Assembly (NCBI RefSeq): GCF_004296575.1
Contig: NZ_SAYT01000003.1
Coordinates: forward strand, 248,001-312,000
Source: Dyella amyloliquefaciens
Lineage (GTDB): Bacteria > Pseudomonadota > Gammaproteobacteria > Xanthomonadales > Rhodanobacteraceae
Length of the DNA stretch: 64,000 nucleotides
Reading direction: 5' to 3'
The position numbers and the translations under genes were made by a program. Shown piece after piece: positions 49,874 through 58,664 of this stretch. Positions within the stretch are counted from its first letter, which is position 1. Every line of letters begins with the position of its first letter. The notes below the pieces were generated by a model. That model did not search any database. It had not been told where the DNA came from and worked only from the letters and a program-made list of their open reading frames with translations.

Positions 49874-50713
49874 ATGATCCGATGCAGCAACGCCGCGCGC
49901 ATTCGCGGCGCATGGGGAGCTTTGTTCGTACTCAGCGCCACCTGCAGTGCCCCCGTCTTCGCCGACACCTCGCCCGCGCTGGATCGGGCAAGCCTGTGGA
50001 TCGGCGGCTTCTATTCCGACACGGAAACACGCATCGGCGCGAGCGATCACAGCGGTCGGTATGGCGGCAGCGTCGGCCTGGAGGACGATCTGGGATTCCA
50101 GCGCCACAAGGCCGTGCCCCGTGCGCGCTTCGATTTCCTTATCGGGGACCACCAGGGGTTTTCCTTCGACTTCTTCGGCATCGACCGCACGCACAGTCGC
50201 TCGATCAGTCGCGCAGTCGACTACGACGGCAACCACTTCGACGCGTCGGCGCGCGTCGACGGCAAGCTCAACTTCAACTTTGGCAGCGCGGCCTATCGCT
50301 GGTGGTTCGGCCAGGGCAGCGACGTCTTCGGGTTTGGCATCGGCGCCGCGTACTACGGCGTGAAGGCGCGCATTGCCGGCGAGGCCTCGCTGAATGGCGA
50401 GACGGCGCAGGCAGAAGCCTCCACCCATGACACGGCGTGGGCGCCCGTCCTGCAGCTTGGCTGGCGCCACGCCTTCACGCACGACCTGCGCATGTACTTC
50501 GACGCCTACGGGGTGAAAAAGAATGGCGGCAATCTCGCCGGCCACATCTACAACGCCGCGCTTGGCCTGGAATGGTTTCCGATCGAAAACCTCGGCATCG
50601 GCGGCGAGTACGGCTATACGCGGATCAAGCTGGATCAGAACCGCACCAACTATCGCGCCGACCTGGACATGAAGCTGAAGGGCCCGTCGTTGTTCGTGCG
50701 GCTGCGTTTCTGA
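49874..50713 (+). CDS. Outer-membrane beta-barrel protein
   Basis: A 279-residue protein with a signal peptide (GALFVLSATCSAPVFADT) and alternating hydrophobic/polar strands throughout, ending RGPSLF-type strand LKGPSLFVRLRF with a terminal Phe. No named family is certain; size and strand count suggest an 8- to 12-strand barrel. The ATG is preceded by AAGGAG. It is convergent with the amidohydrolase, whose end is nine bases away. Confidence 0.7.
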   Translation: MIRCSNAARIRGAWGALFVLSATCSAPVFADTSPALDRASLWIGGFYSDTETRIGASDHSGRYGGSVGLEDDLGFQRHKAVPRARFDFLIGDHQGFSFDFFGIDRTHSRSISRAVDYDGNHFDASARVDGKLNFNFGSAAYRWWFGQGSDVFGFGIGAAYYGVKARIAGEASLNGETAQAEASTHDTAWAPVLQLGWRHAFTHDLRMYFDAYGVKKNGGNLAGHIYNAALGLEWFPIENLGIGGEYGYTRIKLDQNRTNYRADLDMKLKGPSLFVRLRF

Positions 50714-50722
50714 CGAGTGGCT

Positions 50723-52549
50723 TCAGAATGCCCAGCAGAAGCAGCCGGGCGCGCCCCACAAGGCGTGTCCGGCATGCGTGTGCGAAGTGCAATGGGCATG
50801 GGAAGCAGCGTGCGTGACGATATCGCGAATGGGGGCGCGCGAGGGCGGTGATTTCCAGTAACGGCTTCCGAAATTCACCGGTGACCAGTCGGGCATTGCC
50901 GGGGGCGGCACGAGGTCGTGGGCGCGAAAATCGCCTGCGCCGTAGACGATGCGGCCGTCCACCACGGTGAGTTCGGACACGGTCTGCCTGATGTCTTCGT
51001 CGGGAATCTCGAAGTAGTCCTGCGACAGCACGGCGAAGTCAGCCAGCAGGCCGATGTCGAGTTGCCCCTTGAGGCCGTCCTCGCCGGAGAACCAGCTGTT
51101 GTGGCGTGTGCAGAGCGCCAGGGCCGTCGAACGGTCCAGGCGGTTGCGTTCGGGATACAGCGAAAGGCCCCCGAGCGTGCGCCCTGTGGTCAACCAGTGC
51201 AGCGTGGTCCAGGGGTCGTAGCTGGCCACGCGCGTGGCATCGCTTCCCGCACCGACATGCAGGCCCATCTCCAGCATCCGCCGCACCGGCGGCGTGCGTT
51301 CCGCAGCTTCCGCGCCATAGCGCTCCACGAAGTCTTCGCCCTGGTAGGCCATGCGATGCTGGATGGCGACGCCTCCGCCCAAACGCGCGATGCGCTCCAG
51401 GTTGCGGTCCGACACGGTCTCGGCGTGGTCGAAGAACCATGGCAGGCCTTGCAGCGACATCTCGCGGTCGACGCGCTCGAACACGTCCAGTGCGCGGCCG
51501 ATGGTCTCGTCGTAGGTGGCATGCATGCGCCACGGCCAGCGCCGGGCGGTGAGCAGGCGCACCACCTGTTCAAGGTCCTCTTCCATGCCCGCGTGCGGAT
51601 CAGGCCTGGGCTGGCGGAAGTTTTCGAAATCGGCCGCGGAGAACACCAGCATCTCGCCGGCGCCGTTGAGCTTGTAGAAGTCGTCGCCGTCGCCACGGCT
51701 GAGCGTGGAAGACCAGTGCCTGAAATCGTCGAGCTCTTCGCCGGGGCGTTGAGTGAACAGGTTGTAGGCGACGCGCACGGTCAGCAGCCGGTGCAGTTGC
51801 AACTCTTCGATCGCGCGGTAATCGTCCGGGTAATGCTGGAGCCCGCCACCCGCGTCGATCACGCTGGTGATGCCAAGGCGATTCAGCTCGCGCATGAAAT
51901 GACGGGTCGAGTTGATCTGGTATTCGTAGGGCAGCACCGGGCCCTGGGCGAGCGCCGAATACAGCAGCATCGCGTTCGGCGTCGCCAGCAACAGGCCGGT
52001 CGGCGTGCCGTCACCGTCGCGCTGGATATGCCCGCCTGGCGGATCAGGTGTGTCGCGCGTATACCCGCACGCCCGCAGTGCGGCGGCATTGAGCAGGGCG
52101 CGGTCGTACAGGTGCATGACGAACACCGGCGTATCCGGTGCCAGGGCATTGAGTTCGCCGAGCGTCGGCAGGCGTTTTTCGGCGAACTGGTGTTCGGTGA
52201 ATCCACCGATCACGCGCACCCATTGCGGCGGCGGTGTTCGTGCCACCTGGTCGGCCAGCATGCGCATGGCGTCGGCCAGCGACGGCACGCCGTCCCAGCG
52301 CAGCTCGAGGTTGTAGCTGAGCCCGCCGCGGATCATGTGGGTGTGCGAGTCGATCAACCCGGGGACGACCCGTCGCTTGCCGGCGTCGATCACCAGCGTG
52401 GCCGGGCCGGCCAGTGAACGGATCTGGCCGTTGGTACCCACCGCGGCGATGCGGGACCCGCTGATCGCCATGGCCTGCACTTCGGGACGCCTCGCCACAC
52501 CCGTATGGATCTTCGCGTTGTGGACGATGAGCGTGGGATGCGTGGTCAT
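50723..52549 (-). CDS. Amidohydrolase, YtcJ type, with Cys/His tail
   Basis: Metal-dependent hydrolase of 608 residues. The HxH metal motif is in VVPGLIDSHTHMIRGG, later ligands in WRMHATYDE, FFDHAETVSD and HVGAGSDATRVASYDPW. The C-terminus carries an unusual run rich in His and Cys (ASHAHCTSHTHAGHALWG, then APGCFCWAF) that is not part of the catalytic domain and could bind metal. No signal peptide is seen, so the protein is probably cytosolic. Substrate unknown. Confidence 0.87.
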   Translation of the reverse strand: MTTHPTLIVHNAKIHTGVARRPEVQAMAISGSRIAAVGTNGQIRSLAGPATLVIDAGKRRVVPGLIDSHTHMIRGGLSYNLELRWDGVPSLADAMRMLADQVARTPPPQWVRVIGGFTEHQFAEKRLPTLGELNALAPDTPVFVMHLYDRALLNAAALRACGYTRDTPDPPGGHIQRDGDGTPTGLLLATPNAMLLYSALAQGPVLPYEYQINSTRHFMRELNRLGITSVIDAGGGLQHYPDDYRAIEELQLHRLLTVRVAYNLFTQRPGEELDDFRHWSSTLSRGDGDDFYKLNGAGEMLVFSAADFENFRQPRPDPHAGMEEDLEQVVRLLTARRWPWRMHATYDETIGRALDVFERVDREMSLQGLPWFFDHAETVSDRNLERIARLGGGVAIQHRMAYQGEDFVERYGAEAAERTPPVRRMLEMGLHVGAGSDATRVASYDPWTTLHWLTTGRTLGGLSLYPERNRLDRSTALALCTRHNSWFSGEDGLKGQLDIGLLADFAVLSQDYFEIPDEDIRQTVSELTVVDGRIVYGAGDFRAHDLVPPPAMPDWSPVNFGSRYWKSPPSRAPIRDIVTHAASHAHCTSHTHAGHALWGAPGCFCWAF

Positions 52550-52581
52550 GGAGGCTGCCTCGCGCGCCGAACGTTCCTATG

Positions 52582-52595
52582 CGTACAGATGTACG
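52582..52595. promoter_or_regulatory. Dyad upstream of the YtcJ-type amidohydrolase
   Basis: CGTAC-AGAT-GTACG is a 5-4-5 dyad 33 bp upstream of the amidohydrolase start. It may be an operator; no regulator is adjacent. Confidence 0.35.
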
Positions 52596-52727
52596 TTCAG
52601 ACGCGTCGAGCTTTCGTGACCGCCCGCTATGTGGGGTGTCAAGCAGCGGGCGCAGCTCGCCGGCACAGGGTGGGGCAGTAAGGTCTTTCGTCGAGGAACG
52701 GGCCGGACAGGGCGCGTCGGGTCGGCA

Positions 52728-52741
52728 TGTGCATATGCACA
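52728..52741. promoter_or_regulatory. 14-bp palindrome upstream of the porin gene
   Basis: TGTGCATATGCACA is a perfect palindrome 64 bp upstream of the porin start in a 255-bp divergent gap. Symmetry and position suggest a repressor or activator site; the binding protein is unknown. Confidence 0.45.
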
Positions 52742-52804
52742 AAGGTCATTTCCTGCCGTGCCGGCGAATGCCCAGCATGAAATCACTCGTTGGGAGGCGA
52801 GCCC

Positions 52805-54049
52805 ATGACCGTAGCGACAGGACGATCCAGAGCGAAAGCCGGGGTTTCACAAGGAAGTCTCTGCGCGGCGTTGCTCTTGCTCGGTTTGCCCGCAGCGGGC
52901 CTTGCGGCCGACTACGACTTCTACAGCAACTGGCCAACGCATGTGACGGCGTCGGACGGTACCGACTTCGGCCTCGCGGTGTTGTACCAGTACGACATCA
53001 ACGAGTTTTCGCAGGACGACGGGCGATTCGAGGATGCGCACACCAACCGGCGTCGCTATCTCGGCCTGTACCTGCGCAAGCCCGGTGTGTATGACGCCAT
53101 TGCCCAGTATGACTACCAGGCCAGGCAGTGGGCGGACGCATTCGTCCGCTTGCGCAGTGGCGGCGTGATCGGCGAAGACCTGGGTAACTTTCGGCTCGGT
53201 TATTCCAAGACGCCCGTAGGCTTCGAGGGCGTGACAAGCACTTCGGCCACCACCTTCGTCGAATCGGCGCTGCCGACGCAGGCGGTATGGGAAGGGCGTC
53301 GGGCGGGCATCGACTGGGCGTGGATACGTCCGCACGTGGTGATCAACATCGGCGACTACTTCTGGCGCAAGGACTTCGACGGCAACAACCCGGGGAGTAC
53401 CTGGGCAGGGCGTGCCGCCTGGGTGCCGATCAATCGGCCGGAACACGTGCTCCACCTGGGTGTTTCCGCCTCGCGGGAGAACCTCGATTGGGCCGCCGAG
53501 GGCAGCGTGCCGCCCTCGGCACGCATCCGCGCACGGCCTGAGGCAGGGCTGACGCCGGTGCGCCTGGTCGATTCGGGCAGCCTCTCCTACAGCAAGCGCG
53601 TGGATCGGCAGGGTCTCGAGGCGCTATGGATCGACGGACCCTGGTCGATGCAGGGCGAATACATGCAAGCCAGGGTGAGCCGCTACAACGGCAAGCCCGA
53701 CTACAACAGCGGCGGCTTTTACGTATTCACTACCTGGACGCTGACTGGCGAGGCCCGCTACTACAGCGACGGCAACGTGGGTGACCGCCGTTACACCGGT
53801 CGTGACCAGGCAGCCATTCGTCCCGCGCATGCCTGGGGCGCCGTGGAAGTGGCCGTGCGCTACAGCGAGCTCGATCTCAACGATGGCGCCATCACTGGCG
53901 GCCGTGAGCACGACTGGACGCTCGGCGCGAACTGGTACCTGGGTGAGCACCTGAAGCTGCAGGCGAATTATGTGTGGGCCTTCAGTGATCGCGGCAACCT
54001 GCAGGTGGATCCGCATATCTTCGAGATGAGGGCGCAGATCTACTTCTAG
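52805..54049 (+). CDS. Phosphate-selective porin O/P family protein
   Basis: A 414-residue outer-membrane porin with a signal peptide (LCAALLLLGLPAAGLAADYD) and OprO/P features: YLGLYLRKPGVYDAIAQYDY, LRLGYSKTPVGFE-like NFRLGYSKTPVGFEG, ESALPTQAVW, and the terminal strand FEMRAQIYF. The start at 52805 follows a GGGAGG site. Family members pass phosphate, polyphosphate or organic anions; specificity is not clear here. Confidence 0.85.
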   Translation: MTVATGRSRAKAGVSQGSLCAALLLLGLPAAGLAADYDFYSNWPTHVTASDGTDFGLAVLYQYDINEFSQDDGRFEDAHTNRRRYLGLYLRKPGVYDAIAQYDYQARQWADAFVRLRSGGVIGEDLGNFRLGYSKTPVGFEGVTSTSATTFVESALPTQAVWEGRRAGIDWAWIRPHVVINIGDYFWRKDFDGNNPGSTWAGRAAWVPINRPEHVLHLGVSASRENLDWAAEGSVPPSARIRARPEAGLTPVRLVDSGSLSYSKRVDRQGLEALWIDGPWSMQGEYMQARVSRYNGKPDYNSGGFYVFTTWTLTGEARYYSDGNVGDRRYTGRDQAAIRPAHAWGAVEVAVRYSELDLNDGAITGGREHDWTLGANWYLGEHLKLQANYVWAFSDRGNLQVDPHIFEMRAQIYF

Positions 54050-54080
54050 CGATGGCCGCCCACGCCAGCGGGTCGGGCGA

Positions 54081-54461
54081 TCAATGCTTGACGTCGAGCT
54101 CGTTGGTGACTTCCTTCACGCCGGGCATGCCGCGCACCATGGAGTCGATCTTCGTCTTCTCGGCGTCGTTGGCCACGGAGCCGCGCAGCACCACCGCGCC
54201 GTCCGATGCGATGATCTTGACTTGGTGCGCCGCGGGGGACAGCGAGTTGTCGCGCTGCAAGGTCTGCTGGACGTTGGATGCCAGCTGCACATCCGCGGCG
54301 CTGGGAGAGGGGATCGTCCGGTTGGGGTTGTTGGGGTCGTGCATGGGCATGGTGGGAGGCGCTGTCGGCGTGGCGCCCGCGCCGGCCGGCGGTGTCGTCT
54401 GCGCGAAGCAGACGGTTCCGCTGACGATCAAGGTGCCGAAAACGATGGAGCGAAAACGCAT
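54081..54461 (-). CDS. Periplasmic BON-domain protein
   Basis: A 126-residue OsmY-like protein. A signal peptide (FRSIVFGTLIVSGTVCFAQT) and a Pro/Ala-rich linker precede one BON domain (VKIIASDGAVVLRGSVANDA, GVKEVTNELDVK). BON domains bind phospholipid and are tied to envelope stress. Start placed at the ATG at 54461. Convergent with the porin gene, 31 bp away. Confidence 0.85.
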   Translation of the reverse strand: MRFRSIVFGTLIVSGTVCFAQTTPPAGAGATPTAPPTMPMHDPNNPNRTIPSPSAADVQLASNVQQTLQRDNSLSPAAHQVKIIASDGAVVLRGSVANDAEKTKIDSMVRGMPGVKEVTNELDVKH

Positions 54462-54588
54462 GGCACGGTCCCGAGCAAGAGCGTCAGCTTCTAAGCTGCA
54501 CCTCGGGACGTACCCACGCCGTGAACTGATCGTGCAGGACATGCCGGGAACCGCGGTCGCGGAGATCCAGACCTGGTGCTGGCGTCAG

Positions 54589-54614
54589 TCACGCCGGCCG
54601 TTGCGCCGGCGTGA
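54589..54614 (-). terminator. Hairpin after the secreted amidohydrolase gene
   Basis: TCACGCCGGC and GCCGGCGTGA form a perfect 10-bp stem with loop CGTTGC, eight bases past the amidohydrolase stop. No T-run is evident, so Rho-independent activity is uncertain. Confidence 0.5.
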
Positions 54615-54622
54615 GCAATGGC

Positions 54623-56056
54623 TCAATGCAGGCCTACGGTTCCCTGCATGGCGGCGAAGATCTTCTGCGTGTCGTAACCGACGCCGTTCTTGAACACCAG
54701 CGGCATGTGTTCCATCGCACCGGTGTCCCTGAGCGGGTCGCCATCGATCACCGCGATGTCCGCGCGCTTGCCGACGGCCAGCGTGCCGACGTCCTTGTCG
54801 CGGCCGAGATATTTGGCACCGTTGTAAGTGGCGATCTTGATGGCCTGTTCGAAGCTGAAGCCCGATTCCACCAGCAGCTCGACTTCGCGCTTGGACGAAA
54901 AACCGGGCACCACGCCGCCGTAGCCGGTGGGATCGGTGCCGGCGAGCAGCAGTCCGCCGGCGTCGGCGTACTGCTTTTCCATGCCGGCAAGCTTGCGGTA
55001 GGTCTCCCGCGAGATCCGGGTGGCGCGCTGGTCCTGCATGCGTCGCCAGGTTGCTTCATAGCTCTGGCGGACCTCGGGAAGCATCAGGGACAGTGCGCCC
55101 TCGGGCGCCTTGGGACGTCCCGCGGCCATGGTTTCGAACACGGTCAACGTAGAGGTGAGGGCGACGTGGTGGTCGATCATGTCGCGCATCAGCGATTTCA
55201 CTTCAGGCGAAGCGGGATCAACGGACGCCAGCGATTCCATCACCGCTGCGTTCTTGGGGCACGTGTCGGGCTGCTTGTCCTTGACAAAATCGGTGGAGAC
55301 GAAGAAGCCGTGTTCCAGGTTGTCGATGCCCATGTCCACCGCTTCGCGGTAGGTGACCGAGCACAGGTGCGCCGTGACCTTGCTGCCCCGGTGATGTGCC
55401 ACGTCGATCACGCGCTGCAGTTCCGGCCGCGTGATCTGCATATAGGCCTTGTAGGAAGTGACGCTTTCATCGGCCCAGTAGTTGACGGTGCGCTCCGCAT
55501 CCTCCACGCCGGTGAGCGAATGCACCGCCGGAATCGGCAGGCCGGGGCCGTTGAGGTAGGGGCCGGTCACGTCCATGTCGGGGCCGATGGAATCGCCACG
55601 TGCGATGGCATCGCGAACGTTGATGTCGGCGTACGGCATCATTGAGCCCGCCGTGCGCATGGTGGTGGCGCCACCCGCGAGGTACAGCCGCGGGAAGCTG
55701 TAGCTCATCTCGTTGTATTCCGCGCCACCGGCCGGATAGAACATGTGCTCGTGCACCATCACGAAGCCGGGCAGCAGCGTCTTGTCCCTGGCGTCGATGA
55801 TGGTTGCGCCGTCGGGAATCTTCACGCGGCTGGCCTTGTCCAGCGCGACGATGCGTCCCTTTTCGACGAGCAGCGTCTGGTCCTTCTTCGCCTTGCCGCC
55901 ACTGCCGTCGACGATGGTGGCGTGGGTGAAGGCGATCACCGGCTGCGCATAAGCCACCAACTCGCTGCCGGCCACCGGCTTGTCGGCGGCGAAGGCGGGC
56001 ATCGACGACAACAAGCCCGCCAGTACCGTCGTGAGTAGCGATCGCCGCATGGTCAT
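54623..56056 (-). CDS. Secreted imidazolonepropionase-like amidohydrolase
   Basis: A 477-residue metal hydrolase with a signal peptide (SLLTTVLAGLLSSMPAFAAD), so periplasmic. Metal ligands are in LLPGFVMVHEHMFYP (HxH), the lysine in TSYKAYMQ, histidines in KVTAHLCSV and NLEHGFFV, and the aspartate in LAGTDPTGYGG. Family members act on dipeptides or lactams, including prolidase-like and N-acyl hydrolases. The start is set at 56056. It is 57 bp downstream of the thiolase gene on the same strand. Confidence 0.87.
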   Translation of the reverse strand: MTMRRSLLTTVLAGLLSSMPAFAADKPVAGSELVAYAQPVIAFTHATIVDGSGGKAKKDQTLLVEKGRIVALDKASRVKIPDGATIIDARDKTLLPGFVMVHEHMFYPAGGAEYNEMSYSFPRLYLAGGATTMRTAGSMMPYADINVRDAIARGDSIGPDMDVTGPYLNGPGLPIPAVHSLTGVEDAERTVNYWADESVTSYKAYMQITRPELQRVIDVAHHRGSKVTAHLCSVTYREAVDMGIDNLEHGFFVSTDFVKDKQPDTCPKNAAVMESLASVDPASPEVKSLMRDMIDHHVALTSTLTVFETMAAGRPKAPEGALSLMLPEVRQSYEATWRRMQDQRATRISRETYRKLAGMEKQYADAGGLLLAGTDPTGYGGVVPGFSSKREVELLVESGFSFEQAIKIATYNGAKYLGRDKDVGTLAVGKRADIAVIDGDPLRDTGAMEHMPLVFKNGVGYDTQKIFAAMQGTVGLH

Positions 56057-56112
56057 GGTGCTCCCCAACCAGTGAAGTGGGGGCATGCTAACAAACGCAT
56101 ACGGCGCGTGGA

Positions 56113-57405
56113 TCAGCCTGCCTCGAGCAGGGCGACTGTTCCCTGGCCGCCATCGGCGCAGATGCTGACGATCGCGCGCGTGCCCGTGGGCATGGCGGCG
56201 AGTTCCTTCACGGCCTGGCTGAGAATGCGCGCGCCGGTGGCGCCGAAGGGATGGCCGAGTGCAAGGCTGCCGCCGTTCGGATTCATCAGGTCACGCGGGA
56301 ACGCACCGAGTTCGCGCTCGACGCCGGCCTTGTGGGTAAGGAAATCGCGGCTCTGCAGTGCGGCGATGTGCGAGAGCACCTGTGCCGCGAATGCCTCGTG
56401 GATCTCCCACAGTCCGATGTCCTGGTAACTCAGGCTGTGTCGTGCGAGCAGGCGCGGGATGGCATAGGCCGGCGCCATCAGCAGGCCTTCGGTACGGAAA
56501 TCGACGGCAGCGATTTCCCAGTCGATCAGCTTCACACGGGGCACATCCGTCGGCAGCCGTTCGAGGCCGCGCTGCGATGCCACCCACAGGCTGGCGGCGC
56601 CATCGGTCAGCGGCGAGGAGTTGCCAGCCGTGAGCGTGCCCTGGCCGCTGGTGCGATCGAAGGCGGGCGGAAGCTTGGCCAGCTTTTCCAGCGAGGTATC
56701 CGCGCGCGGAATGCTGTCGCGACGGAACTCGCCAACGGGAATCACCAGGTCGTCGAAGAAGCCCCTGTTCCAGGCATCCACGGCGTGGCGATGGCTGTCA
56801 TAGGCGATCTCGTCCTGGTCGTCGCGCTTGAGATGCCATTCCTTTGCGGTGATCTCGGTGTGCTCGCCCATGCTGAGCCCGCTCGTGCGGTTCACGATGC
56901 CGGGGATGTACAGGCTGATGTCGCCGAATTTCAGCGACAGTGCGTGCGACACCTTCTCGCCGACCGAGCGCGCCTTCTGGAAACGCCGGATCCAATCCGA
57001 CAGTCGTTGGTTGAGTCCCAGCTGGATGCGGCTGAGGCTGTCCACGCCACCGACCAGTGCCAGCTGCATGCTGTCGTCGTCCAGCATGCCGGCAGCCTCG
57101 ATCATGCCGATCATGCTGGTGGAGCAGGCCATCACCGTGGAGAACGCCGGGATGGTGGCGGGGGCGCCCGCGTCCATCAGCACTTCGCGGGCGAGATTGC
57201 TCCAGGTGAGATTGGGCACCACGGTGCCCCATACGGCGACGTCCGGCGTCCGGCCTTCCGGCAGGCTGTCCAGCATGTGGCGCACCACGGGCACGGAAAG
57301 CGCAATGGCATCGTAGTTGGCCAATGCGCCATCCACCTTGGAAAAAGGCGTGCGCACACCTGCCGCGAGCCACACCGGATGGCGATAGCGCGAGTGAAGT
57401 GTCAT
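56113..57405 (-). CDS. Acetyl-CoA C-acyltransferase (thiolase, FadI-like)
   Basis: Thiolase of 430 residues. The acyl-carrying cysteine is in STVMACSTSMIG, the catalytic histidine in NGGSLALGHPFGATGARI, and the second cysteine in SICADGGQGTVALLEAG; LWEIHEAFAAQ is also conserved. The length and the NRTSGLSMGEHTE insert resemble the FadI subunit, but no fadJ partner lies in the window. Likely degrades acyl-CoA. It follows msrB by 33 bp. Confidence 0.9.
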   Translation of the reverse strand: MTLHSRYRHPVWLAAGVRTPFSKVDGALANYDAIALSVPVVRHMLDSLPEGRTPDVAVWGTVVPNLTWSNLAREVLMDAGAPATIPAFSTVMACSTSMIGMIEAAGMLDDDSMQLALVGGVDSLSRIQLGLNQRLSDWIRRFQKARSVGEKVSHALSLKFGDISLYIPGIVNRTSGLSMGEHTEITAKEWHLKRDDQDEIAYDSHRHAVDAWNRGFFDDLVIPVGEFRRDSIPRADTSLEKLAKLPPAFDRTSGQGTLTAGNSSPLTDGAASLWVASQRGLERLPTDVPRVKLIDWEIAAVDFRTEGLLMAPAYAIPRLLARHSLSYQDIGLWEIHEAFAAQVLSHIAALQSRDFLTHKAGVERELGAFPRDLMNPNGGSLALGHPFGATGARILSQAVKELAAMPTGTRAIVSICADGGQGTVALLEAG

Positions 57406-57438
57406 GAAGGGCTTCCTGGTGGCAGGTGGAGGGTGGAT

Positions 57439-57927
57439 TCAGGCCGTGGTGACGTGCCAGGGCGCCCCTTCAGGCGCGCCGCGTTCCAGCTTGTCGGGCA
57501 GTGCGTCCGTGTCGGCCACGAACTCGAGCGACACCGAATTGATGCAGTAGCGCTGGTGCGTGGGCGGCGGGCCATCGTCGAATACATGGCCCTGATGGCT
57601 GCCGCAACGGGCGCAGCGGATTTCCGTGCGCACCATGCCGTAGCTCGCGTCCCGCACATAGGACAGGTGCTGCTCGTCGAACGGCGTGGTGAAGCTCGGC
57701 CAGCCGGTGCGGCTGTCGAACTTGGCGCCTGCCAGGAAGAGAGGCAATCCGCAGAGCCTGCAGCAATACACGCCGGCACGCTTTTCCGACAACAGTACGC
57801 CGCAGAACGGCGATTCGGTGCCGTGATGGAGCAACACTTGGCGCTCCTCGCCCGTGAGCTTGGAGGCGAGCTGGTCAAATTGCAGCGGCGAAGGCGGCGA
57901 GAGGTCGAACGGGGCAGGTGCACTCAT
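57439..57927 (-). CDS. msrB: Peptide methionine (R)-S-oxide reductase
   Basis: Repairs Met-R-sulphoxide in proteins. The 162-residue protein has paired zinc cysteines (CRLC and CARC), the substrate segment KFDSRTGWPSFTTP, GHVFDDGP and the catalytic cysteine in RYCINSVSLEF. No signal peptide, so cytosolic. Likely co-transcribed with the thiolase gene. Confidence 0.96.
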   Translation of the reverse strand: MSAPAPFDLSPPSPLQFDQLASKLTGEERQVLLHHGTESPFCGVLLSEKRAGVYCCRLCGLPLFLAGAKFDSRTGWPSFTTPFDEQHLSYVRDASYGMVRTEIRCARCGSHQGHVFDDGPPPTHQRYCINSVSLEFVADTDALPDKLERGAPEGAPWHVTTA

Positions 57928-58017
57928 GACACGGGCTCCTCGGCGATCCAGGATGGGTTCGCCGGCAAGTTGTCGGCGACTGCGCCCTAGATCGTGGCGG
58001 GCGACGCGGAATCAAGG

Positions 58018-58395
58018 TTACCGGCGTTCGTCGGCCTGCTCTTCCTCGACGGTGAAGATCGCCTCGGGTGTCGCTTCCAGCCGGGCCTTGGGGATGGGCT
58101 TGCCGCTGAGATCGGAGTAGCCGTAGGTGCCGTCGGCGACCTTCTGCAGCGCGCGTTCGATATGGTCGATGCGCTGGGCGTCCGTGTCACGCTGCGCCTG
58201 GCGAACTTCCTCGCCGGCCGAGTCCTGGGCTTCATCCTCGAACTCCATGGCCTCGTCGCCATGATCCTCCTCGAAGGCACGGCGACGTGCGTTGGAGGAC
58301 AGCTCGCCACCCAGCACCTGTTGCCGCAAGGCCTCCAGTCGTTGGCGCTGCTGTGCAATGAAGTCGGGGCTCAGATGAGCGTGCTCGGCGGGCAT
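58018..58395 (-). CDS. DksA/TraR-like protein lacking zinc cysteines
   Basis: A 125-residue protein with the DksA coiled-coil layout and the C-terminal globular consensus. Where classical DksA has four zinc cysteines, the sequence reads GYSDLSGKPIPKARLEATPE then AIFTVEEEQ, with none. The DxxDxA coiled-coil tip that works on RNA polymerase is not obvious; EDEAQDSAGEE is in a similar place. Cysteine-free DksA paralogues exist (P. aeruginosa DksA2 keeps only one or two), where they work under zinc shortage or oxidative stress. A similar role is plausible. Confidence 0.8.
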   Translation of the reverse strand: MPAEHAHLSPDFIAQQRQRLEALRQQVLGGELSSNARRRAFEEDHGDEAMEFEDEAQDSAGEEVRQAQRDTDAQRIDHIERALQKVADGTYGYSDLSGKPIPKARLEATPEAIFTVEEEQADERR

Positions 58396-58664
58396 GGGTG
58401 TCTCCGGGGAGGGAAAGCGAGGTCTCCGGACAGCTATCGCATAGCCCCCGTTTCAGCGCGGTGAAGGCTCGCGACCTCGGCAAGTTTGCGCTTCGGTGGT
58501 TGCAGGCCTTGCCGATGCTCGTCGCCGGCCGGCCGCCGCGGGAGTCTTCACGCGGCATTGATGCCGCACTGAACGACCTTATGTGATGCGAGGGTTCCGG
58601 GCGACGAGGGCCGTCAGGGTCGTTGGCGCATCCGGTGTAGGTGGATTTTTCTGGACAGGATCTT

